Part shown: piece by piece, positions 26,543 through 35,307 of the stretch
Numbering within the stretch: the first letter of the stretch is position 1
Layout: each line of letters starts with the position of its first letter
From: Rhizobium sp. 18055
GTDB lineage: Bacteria > Pseudomonadota > Alphaproteobacteria > Rhizobiales > Rhizobiaceae
Direction of reading: 5' to 3'
NCBI RefSeq assembly: GCF_902706285.1
Contig: NZ_CACSKD010000016.1
Span: forward strand, 79,666 to 143,665
Length of the DNA stretch: 64,000 bases
Notes under the pieces: generated by a model
Databases searched by the model: none
The model's input: the letters and a program-made list of their open reading frames with translations, nothing else
What the model was told of the DNA's origin: nothing
Made by a program: the position numbers and the translations under genes

Positions 26543-28138
26543 ATGGCACCTCGCGTTCTCGTATCCGACGAACTGTCGGAAACCGCCGTCCAGATCTTCC
26601 GTGATCGCGGCGTAGACGTCGATTTCCAGCCGCAGCTCGGCAAGGACAAGGACAAGCTCGCCGAAATCATCGGCAATTACGATGGTCTGGCCATCCGCTC
26701 CGCCACCAAGGCGACGGAAAAGCTGATTGCTGCCGCGACCAACCTCAAGGTCATCGGCCGCGCCGGCATCGGCGTCGATAACGTCGATATTCCGGCCGCC
26801 TCGCGCCGCGGCATCATCGTCATGAACACGCCGTTCGGCAACTCGATCACCACGGCAGAGCACGCCATCGCGCTGATGTTCGCCGTTGCCCGCCAGCTGC
26901 CGCAGGCCGATGCCTCGACGCAGGCCGGCAAGTGGGAAAAGTCGAAGTTCATGGGTGTCGAGATTACCGGCAAGACGCTCGGCGTCATCGGTGCCGGCAA
27001 TATCGGCGGCATCGTCTGCAAGAAGGCCATCGGGCTGGGCATGCATGTTTTGGCCTATGACCCCTTCCTGTCGAAGGAACGCGCCGAAGAGATGGGCGTC
27101 ACCAAGGTCGAGCTCGACGAGCTGCTGGCCAAGGCCGACTTCATCACGCTGCACGTCCCGATGACCGACAAGACCCGCGGCATCCTCGGCAAGGAAAACC
27201 TCGCCAAGACCAAGCCCGGCGTGCGCATCATCAACTGCGCCCGTGGTGGCCTGGTTGACGAGGCAGCGCTTGCCGAAGCGATCAAGTCTGGCCACGTTGC
27301 CGGGGCCGGCTTCGACGTGTTCGAAGTCGAGCCTGCCAAGGAAAGCCCGCTGTTCGGCCTGCCGAACGTCGTCTGCACGCCGCATCTTGGCGCCTCGACC
27401 ACGGAAGCGCAGGAAAACGTTGCCCTGCAGGTTGCCGAGCAGATGTCGGATTACCTGATCAAGGGTGCCGTTTCCAACGCCATCAACATGCCGTCGATCA
27501 CCGCTGAAGAAGCGCCGCTGCTGAAGCCGTTCATCAAGCTTGCCGACGTTCTCGGCGCCTTCGTCGGCCAGGTCACCGACGAGCCGATCAAGGAAATCGA
27601 GATCCTCTACGACGGCGTCACCGCCGGCATGAACACCCGGGCGCTGACATCGGCAACGCTGGCCGGTCTGATCCGCAGCCAGGTCTCCGACGTCAACATG
27701 GTTTCGGCGCCGGTGATGATCAAGGAAAAGGGCATCGTGCTCTCCGAAGTCAAGCGCGACAAGACCGGCGTCTATGACGGCTACATCAAGCTGACGGTGA
27801 AGACCGAAACGATGACCCGTTCGGTCGCCGGTACGGTGTTTTCCGACGGCAAGCCGCGCTTCATCCAGATCAAGGGCATCAATCTCGACGCCGATGTCGG
27901 CAGCCACATGGTCTACATCACCAACACCGACGTTCCCGGCATGATCGGCTTCATCGGCACGACGCTCGGTGCCGCCGGCGTCAACATCGCCAACTTCCAG
28001 CTCGGTCGCGACCAGCAGGGCGGCGATGCGATCGCGCTGCTCTACGTCGATGGTCCGCTCGGCGTCGACGTGCTGGCAAAATTAACTGCCAACGCAGCAA
28101 TCCGACAGGCCAAGCCGCTCGTATTTGCTGTAGATTGA
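26543..28138 (+). CDS. serA: D-3-phosphoglycerate dehydrogenase SerA
   Basis: A 531-residue enzyme catalysing the first step of serine synthesis from 3-phosphoglycerate. Domains in order are a substrate/NAD domain (about 1-315) with the Rossmann motif GAGNIGGIVC and the catalytic Arg, Glu and His (INCARGG, FDVFEVEPA, TPHLGAST), an intervening ASB domain (about 320-450), and a C-terminal ACT regulatory domain (about 455-530, MVYITNTDVPGMIGFIG). This is the long form. AAGGAAG lies just before the ATG. It pairs with serC; the missing serB is usually elsewhere in rhizobia. Confidence 0.97.
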   Translation: MAPRVLVSDELSETAVQIFRDRGVDVDFQPQLGKDKDKLAEIIGNYDGLAIRSATKATEKLIAAATNLKVIGRAGIGVDNVDIPAASRRGIIVMNTPFGNSITTAEHAIALMFAVARQLPQADASTQAGKWEKSKFMGVEITGKTLGVIGAGNIGGIVCKKAIGLGMHVLAYDPFLSKERAEEMGVTKVELDELLAKADFITLHVPMTDKTRGILGKENLAKTKPGVRIINCARGGLVDEAALAEAIKSGHVAGAGFDVFEVEPAKESPLFGLPNVVCTPHLGASTTEAQENVALQVAEQMSDYLIKGAVSNAINMPSITAEEAPLLKPFIKLADVLGAFVGQVTDEPIKEIEILYDGVTAGMNTRALTSATLAGLIRSQVSDVNMVSAPVMIKEKGIVLSEVKRDKTGVYDGYIKLTVKTETMTRSVAGTVFSDGKPRFIQIKGINLDADVGSHMVYITNTDVPGMIGFIGTTLGAAGVNIANFQLGRDQQGGDAIALLYVDGPLGVDVLAKLTANAAIRQAKPLVFAVD

Positions 28139-28167
28139 GCATTCCTCCCAAGGAAGCATTGAAGAGA

Positions 28168-28196
28168 CCCGGCACAGGTAACTGTGCCGGGTTTTC
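28168..28196 (+). terminator. Rho-independent terminator of serA
   Basis: A 10-bp stem CCCGGCACAG (28168-28177)/CTGTGCCGGG (28182-28191) with a GTAA loop and a T-rich tail. It is a strong terminator 30 bases after serA. Confidence 0.9.
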
Positions 28197-28291
28197 TGTT
28201 TCTGGACGCGGGCGAGGCCGTTGATCGCTCGCGACGGGGCGCTATCTACCTGCGGGCGTTGCCATTCCGGCCCATCCCCGAGGAGATTTTC

Positions 28292-28444
28292 ATGACACGA
28301 TTTGCCGTTGCCATTGCCCTGACATCGCTGCTGGCGCTGTCGTCCTGCGCCAATACGGCCAATGGTCTTGCCAAGGACGGCCGCCAGATGGGCAACGCCG
28401 TTGATGACAGCACCCACCGCGTGCTCAAAGCCGGGCAGAACTGA
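28292..28444 (+). CDS. entericidin A/B family lipoprotein
   Basis: A 50-residue lipoprotein with a signal peptide and lipobox LALSSC, placing the lipidated Cys at residue 19. The mature tail ANTANGLAKDGRQMGNAVDD matches the entericidin pattern (CNTxxGxGxDxxxxG). Entericidins are small outer-membrane lipoproteins tied to bacteriolytic or stress phenotypes in E. coli; in rhizobia the role is unknown. AGGAGA lies 8 bases before the ATG at 28292. It follows the serA terminator and is its own unit. Confidence 0.85.
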   Translation: MTRFAVAIALTSLLALSSCANTANGLAKDGRQMGNAVDDSTHRVLKAGQN

Positions 28445-28574
28445 TTGCCCGGCGCGGCGCCAAGACGGCTGTGACAGGATGCGCCGTCGCTGCCTTCGCT
28501 CCTGTTACCAGCGGAGGGATCAGGCAGGGGGCAGCGGTTTGCTCACGAGACTTCCAGGAGAACTGATTCTCTGA

Positions 28575-28607
28575 TGCAAAAGAGAGCCCGCCAGATCTGG
28601 CGAGCTC
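28575..28607 (-). terminator. Rho-independent terminator of the Ala/Pro-rich membrane protein gene
   Basis: A 12-position stem at 28584-28607 (GAGCCCGCCAGA with TCTGGCGAGCTC, one mismatch) is followed on the minus strand by a T-rich run (28575-28583). It lies 28 bases after the stop at 28636. Confidence 0.75.
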
Positions 28608-28635
28608 GTTCTTTGCGTCCGTATCTGACCGAGGC

Positions 28636-28932
28636 TTACTGCGGGGTTGCAGGCGCCGGGGTCGCAGGTGCTGGAGTCGCGGGCGCCGGGGCTGCTGCAG
28701 GCGGCGTTGCGGCCGGTGGGGTGGCCTGCATGGCTGGCGGCGCGGCTGGTTCGGTGACCGGCGCGGTGGTCTTCGGCGCGGTTGCCATCGGACCGGTTCC
28801 ACCTCTTGGCCAGTAGGTCGCAGCCAAAGCGACGATGACGACCAAAAGGGCAACGACGACCCACATGGTCTTCGACGAACCCTTCGGTGGCTTGCTGCCC
28901 AGCGCATCTGGGCGGTTGAAATCATTGGTCAT
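28636..28932 (-). CDS. small membrane protein with Ala/Pro-rich tail
   Basis: A 98-residue protein with a short cytosolic head, one membrane helix (about 23-41, MWVVVALLVVIVALAATYW) and an extracytoplasmic tail of Ala/Pro/Thr. The tail ends in repeats of APATP. The tail is low-complexity and likely extended. GGAGGAGTATC precedes the ATG, a strong ribosome binding site. No family is recognised; similar one-helix proteins with APATP tails are common in rhizobia. A terminator follows it. Confidence 0.7.
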   Translation of the reverse strand: MTNDFNRPDALGSKPPKGSSKTMWVVVALLVVIVALAATYWPRGGTGPMATAPKTTAPVTEPAAPPAMQATPPAATPPAAAPAPATPAPATPAPATPQ

Positions 28933-29044
28933 GATACTCCTCCTCCTAAGCCATTAACTCGTCAGCCGGCGGCAAGTTCCAGAATGCCGGCAATTTGCCC
29001 ATGCGAGCGCGTCTGGCGCGCCTGTGATCTACCGGTGAAGACGA

Positions 29045-29080
29045 CAGAACCCGGCACAGGGTGACGTGCCGGGTTCTGTT
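29045..29080 (-). terminator. strong hairpin, probable terminator of the Ser/Thr/Gln-rich gene
   Basis: A perfect 14-bp stem ACAGAACCCGGCAC (29045-29058)/GTGCCGGGTTCTGT (29067-29080) with an 8-base loop. It lies 58 bases after the stop at 29138. Its core CCCGGCAC resembles the serA terminator stem. There is no strong T run on the minus strand. Confidence 0.55.
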
Positions 29081-29137
29081 ATTTGCGGCGGCAAGCGATG
29101 TGCTGCTCGGCGGTGTCGGCGCGCCGAGCCGGCCCGC

Positions 29138-29986
29138 TCAGAACTGTTGGTAGAGAAGCGTCACCATATCGACACGGCTCTCGTCACTGCCGCTCTGGAC
29201 GCCGAAGAGCGACAGGAACGGCGATGCGTTGCCATTGGAGGACTGCGAGAACAGGGATGTCAGGCGCTGCGCTTCAAGCTGCTGTTCGGCCTGCTTCTTC
29301 AACAGGTCGGTCACGTCGATGCTGTCTTCGTCGGTTTCGGTCTTGGAATTGCTGGCAGCCGTCGATGTGGACGATGGGCTCGTCGTCTGCCGCGGAACGG
29401 TCGGGGTCACGGCAGGCGTTGTGGCGGCACTGTCTGTGGTGTGGCCGGATGCGGGCGCGGTGGAGCCACTGCCGGTGGCCGAATTGGCCGATGTGGTCTG
29501 CTGCGTGTCCGTCGGGGTGCTGGCGCTTACGTCGCTTGACGGCTTCCCGGTCGCCTCGTCCGCATCCTCTGCGCCAGACGTTCCCGTCTGATCGCTCGCT
29601 TCCGGCTGGCTGGCCTGCTGTTGCCCGGCGGCGGCCTGCGGCTCGCTGCTGTCAGGCGTTGTCGTGGGTGAGGAAGGCGGCTGTTCGGTGGATGGCGCCT
29701 CGCCGGTTGAGGGCTGGTCAGATCCGGAAGTGGCTTCTGTCTGGTCCGCCGATTGGCCGGATCCGGCTTCCTGGGTCTCGTCGCCGTCGGTGGCTGTCGC
29801 CTGGGCCGAGTAGGTTTCGTCGTCTGTTTCCTCCGGCGGATAGGCGGCCGGATCGTCTGCTGGCGTTGGCGACGATGTGGATTCGGGCTGGGTCGTCGAT
29901 GTCTGGCCGGAGCTTGCAGAGGAGCCTGAGCTCGCAGCGCTGCTGCCGGATGAAGTGGTCGTTCCTGGGAGGATGCCTTCGAGCAT
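29138..29986 (-). CDS. low-complexity Ser/Thr/Gln-rich protein of unknown function
   Basis: A 282-residue protein with no signal peptide or membrane segment. Residues 10-215 are almost wholly Ser, Thr, Gly, Ala, Gln, Pro, Asp and Glu, strongly acidic and predicted to be disordered. The last 70 residues become ordered: a helix (DVTDLLKKQAEQQLEAQRLTSLF) and a terminal segment FLSLFGVQSGSDESRVDMVTLLYQQF. This layout, with a disordered body and a conserved-looking C-terminus, could suit a type I secretion substrate or a scaffold, but neither is shown. Base use is normal for the window. No homologous family is recognised. Confidence 0.6.
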   Translation of the reverse strand: MLEGILPGTTTSSGSSAASSGSSASSGQTSTTQPESTSSPTPADDPAAYPPEETDDETYSAQATATDGDETQEAGSGQSADQTEATSGSDQPSTGEAPSTEQPPSSPTTTPDSSEPQAAAGQQQASQPEASDQTGTSGAEDADEATGKPSSDVSASTPTDTQQTTSANSATGSGSTAPASGHTTDSAATTPAVTPTVPRQTTSPSSTSTAASNSKTETDEDSIDVTDLLKKQAEQQLEAQRLTSLFSQSSNGNASPFLSLFGVQSGSDESRVDMVTLLYQQF

Positions 29987-30212
29987 GATGTGAGAGCCTT
30001 GCGAATTTAATGCACAGCGCCCCCTTAGAAGCTCATCTGTTTCGCAATCTTCTCAATCAGCCGTTGCTTTTTAAGATAAGTTTATATGCCTAATTTTGCA
30101 TCTAGTTGAATTGCTTGGTAAATACACGCCCTGCGGATGGTTGTGCCGATTCCCCGACAATATCAGGGGAAAAAGCGGCGCCATGGGTCAAATTAAGACA
30201 TCGGTAAGCCTG

Positions 30213-32519
30213 TTATGACTTTGGCCGCAAAAGCCTGAGGGCGTTGATCGTGACCAGTACGGTGGCGCCGGTATCGGCAAGGATTGCCGGCCATAGCCCG
30301 GTGATGCCGGCGATGGTCGTGACCAGGAATACCGCCTTGAGGCCGAGCGCGATGGTGATGTTCTGGGTGATGTTGCGCATGGTGCGCTTCGAGAGCGCGA
30401 TCATCGCGGCGACATCGCCGACCCTGCCATGCAGGATGGCGGCGTCGGCGGTTTCCAGCGCCACGTCGGTGCCGCCGCCCATGGCGATGCCGATATCGGC
30501 CGCAGCCAGCGCCGGGGCGTCGTTGATGCCATCGCCGACCTTGGCGACCTTAAGGCCCTGACGCTGCAACTCGCCGACGATCCTCTGCTTGTCCTCGGGC
30601 ATCAGTTCGGCGCGGACCTCGATGCCGAGTTCCTGGCCGATGGCGTTGGCAGTGCGGCTGTTGTCGCCGGTCAGCATGACGATCTTGATGCCGGCGTCGG
30701 TGAGGGCCTTGAGGCCGGCCTCGGCGTCGTCGCGCGGTTCGTCGCGCATGGCGATGGCGCCGGAGAGCACGCCACCTGAGATCAGCACGGAGACGGTCTT
30801 GCCCTGGTCGTTCAGCGTGGCGATCTGTGCCAGCTGTTCCGGCGACAGCGCGATGCGTTCGGCTGCGGCTCTCGGTGAGCCGAGGAAGATGTCGCGGCCC
30901 TCGACGGTCGCGGTCACGCCCTTGCCGCCGAGTGCCTTGGCGTTGCTGGCCGTGGGAATGGTGATGGCATCCTTGGCGGCCTTGCTGAGGATGGCGAGCG
31001 CCAGCGGGTGGCTGGAGCCGGTCTCCAGCGCTGCGGCATTGGTCAGAACCTCTGTCTCGGAGTGGCCGAAGCTGAGGATGTCGGTGACAACAGGCTTGCC
31101 CTGCGTCAGCGTGCCGGTCTTGTCGAGCGCTACCGCATTGATCTTGTCAAGCGTCTCCAGCACCGCGCCGCCTTTCAGCAGCAGGCCGCGGCGGGCGCCT
31201 GACGACAGCGATGCGGCGATGGCGGCGGGAGTGGAGATGACCAGTGCGCAGGGGCAGCCGATCAAAAGGATCGCCAGGCCCTTGTAGACCCACTCGTTCC
31301 ATGAGCCGCCGGCCAGCAGCGGCGGCAGGATGGCGACCAGAGCGGCGACGACGACGACACCCGGCGTATAATAGCGCGAGAAGCGATCGATGAAGCGTTC
31401 GGTGGGCGCCTTCTTCTCCTGGGCTTCCTCGACCAGACGGACGACACGGGCAATAGTGTTGTCAGCGGCAGCGGCGGTCACTTTCACACGCAGTGCCGCG
31501 TCGCCGTTGACCGTGCCGGCAAACACCGTGTCGCCTTCGCCCTTGCGGACCGGCGTGCTTTCACCTGTGACCGGTGCCTCGTCGATGGCGCTTTCGCCAG
31601 ACAGAATGGTGCCGTCGGCGGAGATGCGGTCACCGGGGCGGACAAGGATGGTGGCGCCGACGGCAAGGGTTTCGGCCGGGACTTCGCGGGTGGTGCCGTT
31701 GTCTTCGAGCAGGGCGCTTTTTGGCACCAGCGTCGTCAGCGACTGGATGCTGGCACGCGCCTTGCCTGCTGCAACCCCCTCCAGCAATTCTCCGACGAGA
31801 AACAGGAAGACCACGGTTGCCGCTTCCTCGCCGGCATGGATGATGACGGCGCCGACGGCGGCGATGGTCATCAGCATCTCGATCGAAAACGGCGTGCCCG
31901 CAAGTGCCGCCATGACGGCCCGGCGCGCGATCGGGATGAGGCCGACCAGCATGGCGGCGATGAAGGCATAGGGGGCGATTGCCGGAACCAGGTGACCGAC
32001 GAGGTAGGCGATGACGAGGGCAGCACCCGAGACGATCGTCAACCGACCCTTCCGGCTCTGCCACCAGGGGCCGGACATCGGCGCGTGATCATGACCGTGC
32101 AGACCTTCGATCTCGGCGGGTTCGTCATGCATGGCGTGATCATGATCATGGTGATCGTCAGCATCACCGGGTTCATGACCGTGCACGTCGCCCTGTCCAT
32201 CTGCGTGGTCGTGGCTGCAGTTCGGGCCGTGAACGTGCTCACCAGAGCCATGTGAATGGTCGTGCTTAGAGGCGGCCGGCGTCGGTTTCGCGGTCGCTGC
32301 GAACTGCCTGACAGCATAACCGAGGCCGATGACCTTCTTCTCGATGGCTGCGAGATCGCCGCTGCCATCGTGGCGCACGGTCATCGTGCCGGATGTGACG
32401 GAGACCGAAACGTCCTCCACGCCCGGCATGCGGCGCACGGCAGTGTCGATCTTGGCGGCGCAACTGGCGCAATCCATGCCTTCGACCCTGTAGCGCTTCT
32501 CGACCATGTCGCTCATCAT
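30213..32519 (-). CDS. zntA: Zn/Cd/Pb-exporting P1B-type ATPase
   Basis: A 768-residue inner-membrane heavy-metal pump. An N-terminal HMA domain with GMDCASC (Cys17, Cys20) is followed by a His/Asp-rich metal-sensing stretch (about 85-150, many HDH/HGH). The core has eight predicted helices, the CPC metal motif in GCPCALVIS, the phosphorylation site DKTGT, the SSHPLA nucleotide motif and GDGINDAPAL. CPC with an HMA of this type means Zn/Cd/Pb rather than copper. The start at 32519 is chosen because AAGGA lies five bases upstream; an ATG at 32534 would leave almost no leader after the predicted promoter. It diverges from its MerR regulator. Confidence 0.93.
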   Translation of the reverse strand: MMSDMVEKRYRVEGMDCASCAAKIDTAVRRMPGVEDVSVSVTSGTMTVRHDGSGDLAAIEKKVIGLGYAVRQFAATAKPTPAASKHDHSHGSGEHVHGPNCSHDHADGQGDVHGHEPGDADDHHDHDHAMHDEPAEIEGLHGHDHAPMSGPWWQSRKGRLTIVSGAALVIAYLVGHLVPAIAPYAFIAAMLVGLIPIARRAVMAALAGTPFSIEMLMTIAAVGAVIIHAGEEAATVVFLFLVGELLEGVAAGKARASIQSLTTLVPKSALLEDNGTTREVPAETLAVGATILVRPGDRISADGTILSGESAIDEAPVTGESTPVRKGEGDTVFAGTVNGDAALRVKVTAAAADNTIARVVRLVEEAQEKKAPTERFIDRFSRYYTPGVVVVAALVAILPPLLAGGSWNEWVYKGLAILLIGCPCALVISTPAAIAASLSSGARRGLLLKGGAVLETLDKINAVALDKTGTLTQGKPVVTDILSFGHSETEVLTNAAALETGSSHPLALAILSKAAKDAITIPTASNAKALGGKGVTATVEGRDIFLGSPRAAAERIALSPEQLAQIATLNDQGKTVSVLISGGVLSGAIAMRDEPRDDAEAGLKALTDAGIKIVMLTGDNSRTANAIGQELGIEVRAELMPEDKQRIVGELQRQGLKVAKVGDGINDAPALAAADIGIAMGGGTDVALETADAAILHGRVGDVAAMIALSKRTMRNITQNITIALGLKAVFLVTTIAGITGLWPAILADTGATVLVTINALRLLRPKS

Positions 32520-32546
32520 CCGCTTCCTTGCCATTGCTGAGCATCC

Positions 32547-32577
32547 TTCCTACATCCTCTAGCGACTAGAGGTGCAA
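32547..32577 (-). promoter_or_regulatory. MerR-type promoter and operator of the P-type ATPase gene
   Basis: On the minus strand TTGCAC (32577-32572) and TAGGAA (32552-32547) are separated by 19 bases, the over-long spacing that MerR activators correct by twisting DNA. Inside the spacer lies the dyad CCTCTAG-CGA-CTAGAGG (32556-32572). Confidence 0.8.
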
Positions 32578-32587
32578 GAGGAAAGTC

Positions 32588-33040
32588 ATGAAAAAGATCA
32601 CCATCGGCGAGGCGTCGCGGCAGAGCGGCGTCAAGGTGCCCACGATCCGCTACTACGAGGGCATCGGGCTATTGAGTGAGCCGAGCCGCAGCGAGGGAAA
32701 CCAGCGTGCCTACGAGCCTGCCGACATCAGCCGGCTGGTGTTCATCCGCCATGCGCGCGAACTGGGCTTCGAGGTCGATGCGATCCGCACGCTGCTGACC
32801 TTGCAGGACGATCCGCATCAGTCGTGTGCATCAGCCGATGCGATTGCCAAGGCGCGGCTTGTCGATGTCGAGCAGCGCATCCGCAGCCTGATGGCACTGA
32901 AGGTGGAGCTGGAAGCGATGGTCGAGGGATGCGGGCATGGTCGCGTCGATCAGTGCCGGGTGATCGAGGTCCTGGCCGATCACGGCCAGTGCGCGCATGC
33001 GCATCACGGATTGCCGGCGTTGAATATTCCGGCTTCCTGA
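32588..33040 (+). CDS. MerR-family heavy-metal regulator (ZntR/CadR/PbrR type)
   Basis: A 150-residue dimeric activator. The N-terminal winged helix-turn-helix reads ITIGEASRQSGVKVPTIRYYEGIGLL, and a long dimer helix follows. Cys80, Cys115 and Cys123 match the three cysteines that bind divalent metals in ZntR, CadR and PbrR. A His-rich tail (HGQCAHAHHG) resembles CadR. It would switch on the divergent ATPase gene when Zn, Cd or Pb rises. AAGAGGAAAG precedes the ATG. The operator lies between the two genes, so it may also control itself. Confidence 0.92.
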   Translation: MKKITIGEASRQSGVKVPTIRYYEGIGLLSEPSRSEGNQRAYEPADISRLVFIRHARELGFEVDAIRTLLTLQDDPHQSCASADAIAKARLVDVEQRIRSLMALKVELEAMVEGCGHGRVDQCRVIEVLADHGQCAHAHHGLPALNIPAS

Positions 33041-33219
33041 AGTGAGGGGCCAAATCTTTCCGAGGCGTGAACAAAAACCGCGAAACTTAACAGTCCGTGA
33101 AGTTTCTGCACACGGCAAAGGCTATCCGCCTAAAGTTTGTGCGCTTTATGATTCTGATTTTATTTAGTTTTTTTCACTATACCAGAAAAGTCCGCCATCA
33201 AATTCATGTGATTTTACCG

Positions 33220-35307
33220 ATGACAGGTATTCAGAGAGCATTTGTTTCATCAGATACTCCCAATGATGATTTTCAGTCCCTTTTCGCAACCCATCCGTCG
33301 CCGATGTGGGTCTACGATCCCGACACGTTGCGCTTTCTGATCGTCAACAACGCCGCTATCGATCTCTATGGTTATTCACGCGAGGCCTATGCCGGGATGA
33401 CCGTTCTCGACATCCGCCCGGCGCATGAGCGCCAGCGGATGATCACGGCCGTGCACCAGCGCACCGACATGGAGCGCGCCGAGCGCTGGACGCATCTGAA
33501 GGCAGATGGCTCGATGGTGGAGGTTCTCACCTATGGTCGCGGCGTGCGCTTCAACGGCCGGGACGCGATCCTGGCGATCGTGCAGGACCGCACCGAGGTC
33601 AATGCAGCGCATCGCGAGGTCAGCGACACGCGCTCGCTGCTCGACAGCATCGTCGACAACCTTCCGGTCGGCGTCTTCGTCAAGGATATGGAGGCCGATG
33701 GTCTCTATATTATCTTCAATGAGGCCTGCGGCGAAATCATTGGCCGCAACCCCGCCGATGTGGTCGGCAGGAGCGATCATATCTTCTTCGGCGACGCCCA
33801 GTCCGCCGCCTTTCGCGAGCAGGACATGCGCGCCTTTGCGGCGCCGGCTGCGATCGGCTTCGAGGAGACGATGCACCGGGCCGACGGCGTGCCGCGCGTC
33901 CTGCGCACGGTCAAGCGCGCACTGCCGTCTCCGGATGGAAGCCCGCCGCGCTATCTGCTCGGGATTTCCCAGGACGTTACCGAGGAGCGCTCGGTCGAGA
34001 CGCGGCTGGCCTATATGGCGATGCATGATGCGCTGACCGGGCTGCCGAACCGCGCCTTCTTTGCCGAACATATCAAGCGCGAGGCGGTACTTGCCACCGC
34101 CGAAACGCCGGTTGCGCTGCTTTATCTCGACGTCGATCATTTCAAGCATATCAACGACAGCAAGGGGCATGCCGCCGGCGACGCCCTTCTGTGCCAGGTG
34201 GCCGGGCGGCTGACGCAACTGGCCGACGGGAACGATCTGGTGGCCCGTCTCGGCGGTGACGAGTTCGCGCTTCTGATGCGCTTCCGGGAGCCGGGCTGCA
34301 TCGAGCGTTTTGCCGAGAGCCTGCTGACGTCGCTGTCTTCGCCGTTTGATCTCGACGGCGTCAGCGAGCATGTCACCTGCAGCATCGGCATTGCGCTGGC
34401 GCCCGATCACGCCGAGGATAACGACGTGCTGATGCGGCATGCCGATCTGGCGCTTTATGCGGCCAAGGAAAGCGGGCGCTCGACCTATCGCTTCTACGAG
34501 CCGTCGATGCGGCTGGAGGCCGAGCGGCGGCACATGCTGACGGTGGAATTGCGCGAGGCGCTGCAGAAGAACCAGTTCGAGCTCTATTACCAGCCGATCG
34601 TGCAGCTGGAGAACGACAGCCTTGGCGGCTTCGAGGCGCTGATCCGCTGGAACCATCCGGAACGCGGGCTGATCCCGCCGATGGATTTCATTCCGGTTGC
34701 CGAAGAAACCGGCCTGATCGTGCCGATCGGCGAATGGGTGCTGCGTGAAGCCTGCCGGACAGCGGCTGCATGGCCGAAGGATCTGAAGATCGCCGTCAAC
34801 CTTTCGGTCAGCCAGTTTCGTCACAACAGCCTGCTTGCCAGCGTCGTCTCGGCGCTCGACGAGAGCGGGCTATGCCCGCAGCGGCTGGAGATCGAGATTA
34901 CCGAGTCGGTGTTTCTCGCCGATGTCGGGCAGAGCCTGCCATTGCTGAAGGCGCTGAAGGAACTCGGCATCCGCATCGCCATCGACGATTTCGGCACCGG
35001 CTATTCCTCCTTCAGCTATTTGCGCGCCTTTGCCTTCGACAAGATCAAGCTCGACCGCAGCTTCGTCGCCGGCATCGACACCGATCCCGGCAATCTGGCA
35101 ATCGTGCGCGCGGTGGTCGGTATCGGCTCCGGCTTCAATGCGACGACGCTCGCCGAGGGGATCGAGACCGAGGAGCAGCTTCAGGCGCTGCGGCGCGAGG
35201 GTTTTGACGAGGTGCAGGGCTATCTGCTCGGCAGGCCGATGCCGCTGAGCCAGGCGCAGGCGCTGATTGCGGCCGGTGCGTCACGGCCTGCTGCTGGCCG
35301 CCGCTGA
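33220..35307 (+). CDS. PAS-PAS-GGDEF-EAL cyclic-di-GMP enzyme
   Basis: A protein of about 695 residues. Domains are PAS at about 15-120 (FATHPSPMWVYDPDTLRFLIVNN), a second PAS at about 135-260, GGDEF at about 268-425 with an intact LGGDEF near residue 345, and EAL at about 445-690 with intact EALIRW near residue 472 and DDFGTGYSS. Both cyclase and phosphodiesterase sites look complete, so the net activity is unclear. There is no membrane segment from this start. The start is uncertain: upstream in-frame GTG 33097 and ATG 33148 would add a hydrophobic segment. The 3' end overlaps the convergent LysR gene by 27 bases. Confidence 0.85.
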   Translation: MTGIQRAFVSSDTPNDDFQSLFATHPSPMWVYDPDTLRFLIVNNAAIDLYGYSREAYAGMTVLDIRPAHERQRMITAVHQRTDMERAERWTHLKADGSMVEVLTYGRGVRFNGRDAILAIVQDRTEVNAAHREVSDTRSLLDSIVDNLPVGVFVKDMEADGLYIIFNEACGEIIGRNPADVVGRSDHIFFGDAQSAAFREQDMRAFAAPAAIGFEETMHRADGVPRVLRTVKRALPSPDGSPPRYLLGISQDVTEERSVETRLAYMAMHDALTGLPNRAFFAEHIKREAVLATAETPVALLYLDVDHFKHINDSKGHAAGDALLCQVAGRLTQLADGNDLVARLGGDEFALLMRFREPGCIERFAESLLTSLSSPFDLDGVSEHVTCSIGIALAPDHAEDNDVLMRHADLALYAAKESGRSTYRFYEPSMRLEAERRHMLTVELREALQKNQFELYYQPIVQLENDSLGGFEALIRWNHPERGLIPPMDFIPVAEETGLIVPIGEWVLREACRTAAAWPKDLKIAVNLSVSQFRHNSLLASVVSALDESGLCPQRLEIEITESVFLADVGQSLPLLKALKELGIRIAIDDFGTGYSSFSYLRAFAFDKIKLDRSFVAGIDTDPGNLAIVRAVVGIGSGFNATTLAEGIETEEQLQALRREGFDEVQGYLLGRPMPLSQAQALIAAGASRPAAGRR

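Noticed and set aside
26216..27907. A 563-codon open frame opposite serA
   Set aside because: Same reason: it mirrors serA codons and has no recognisable domain.
28168..29080. The similar stems at 28168 and 29045 as ends of a mobile element
   Set aside because: The shared CCCGGCAC core is common in rhizobial terminators; there is no transposase or target duplication between them.
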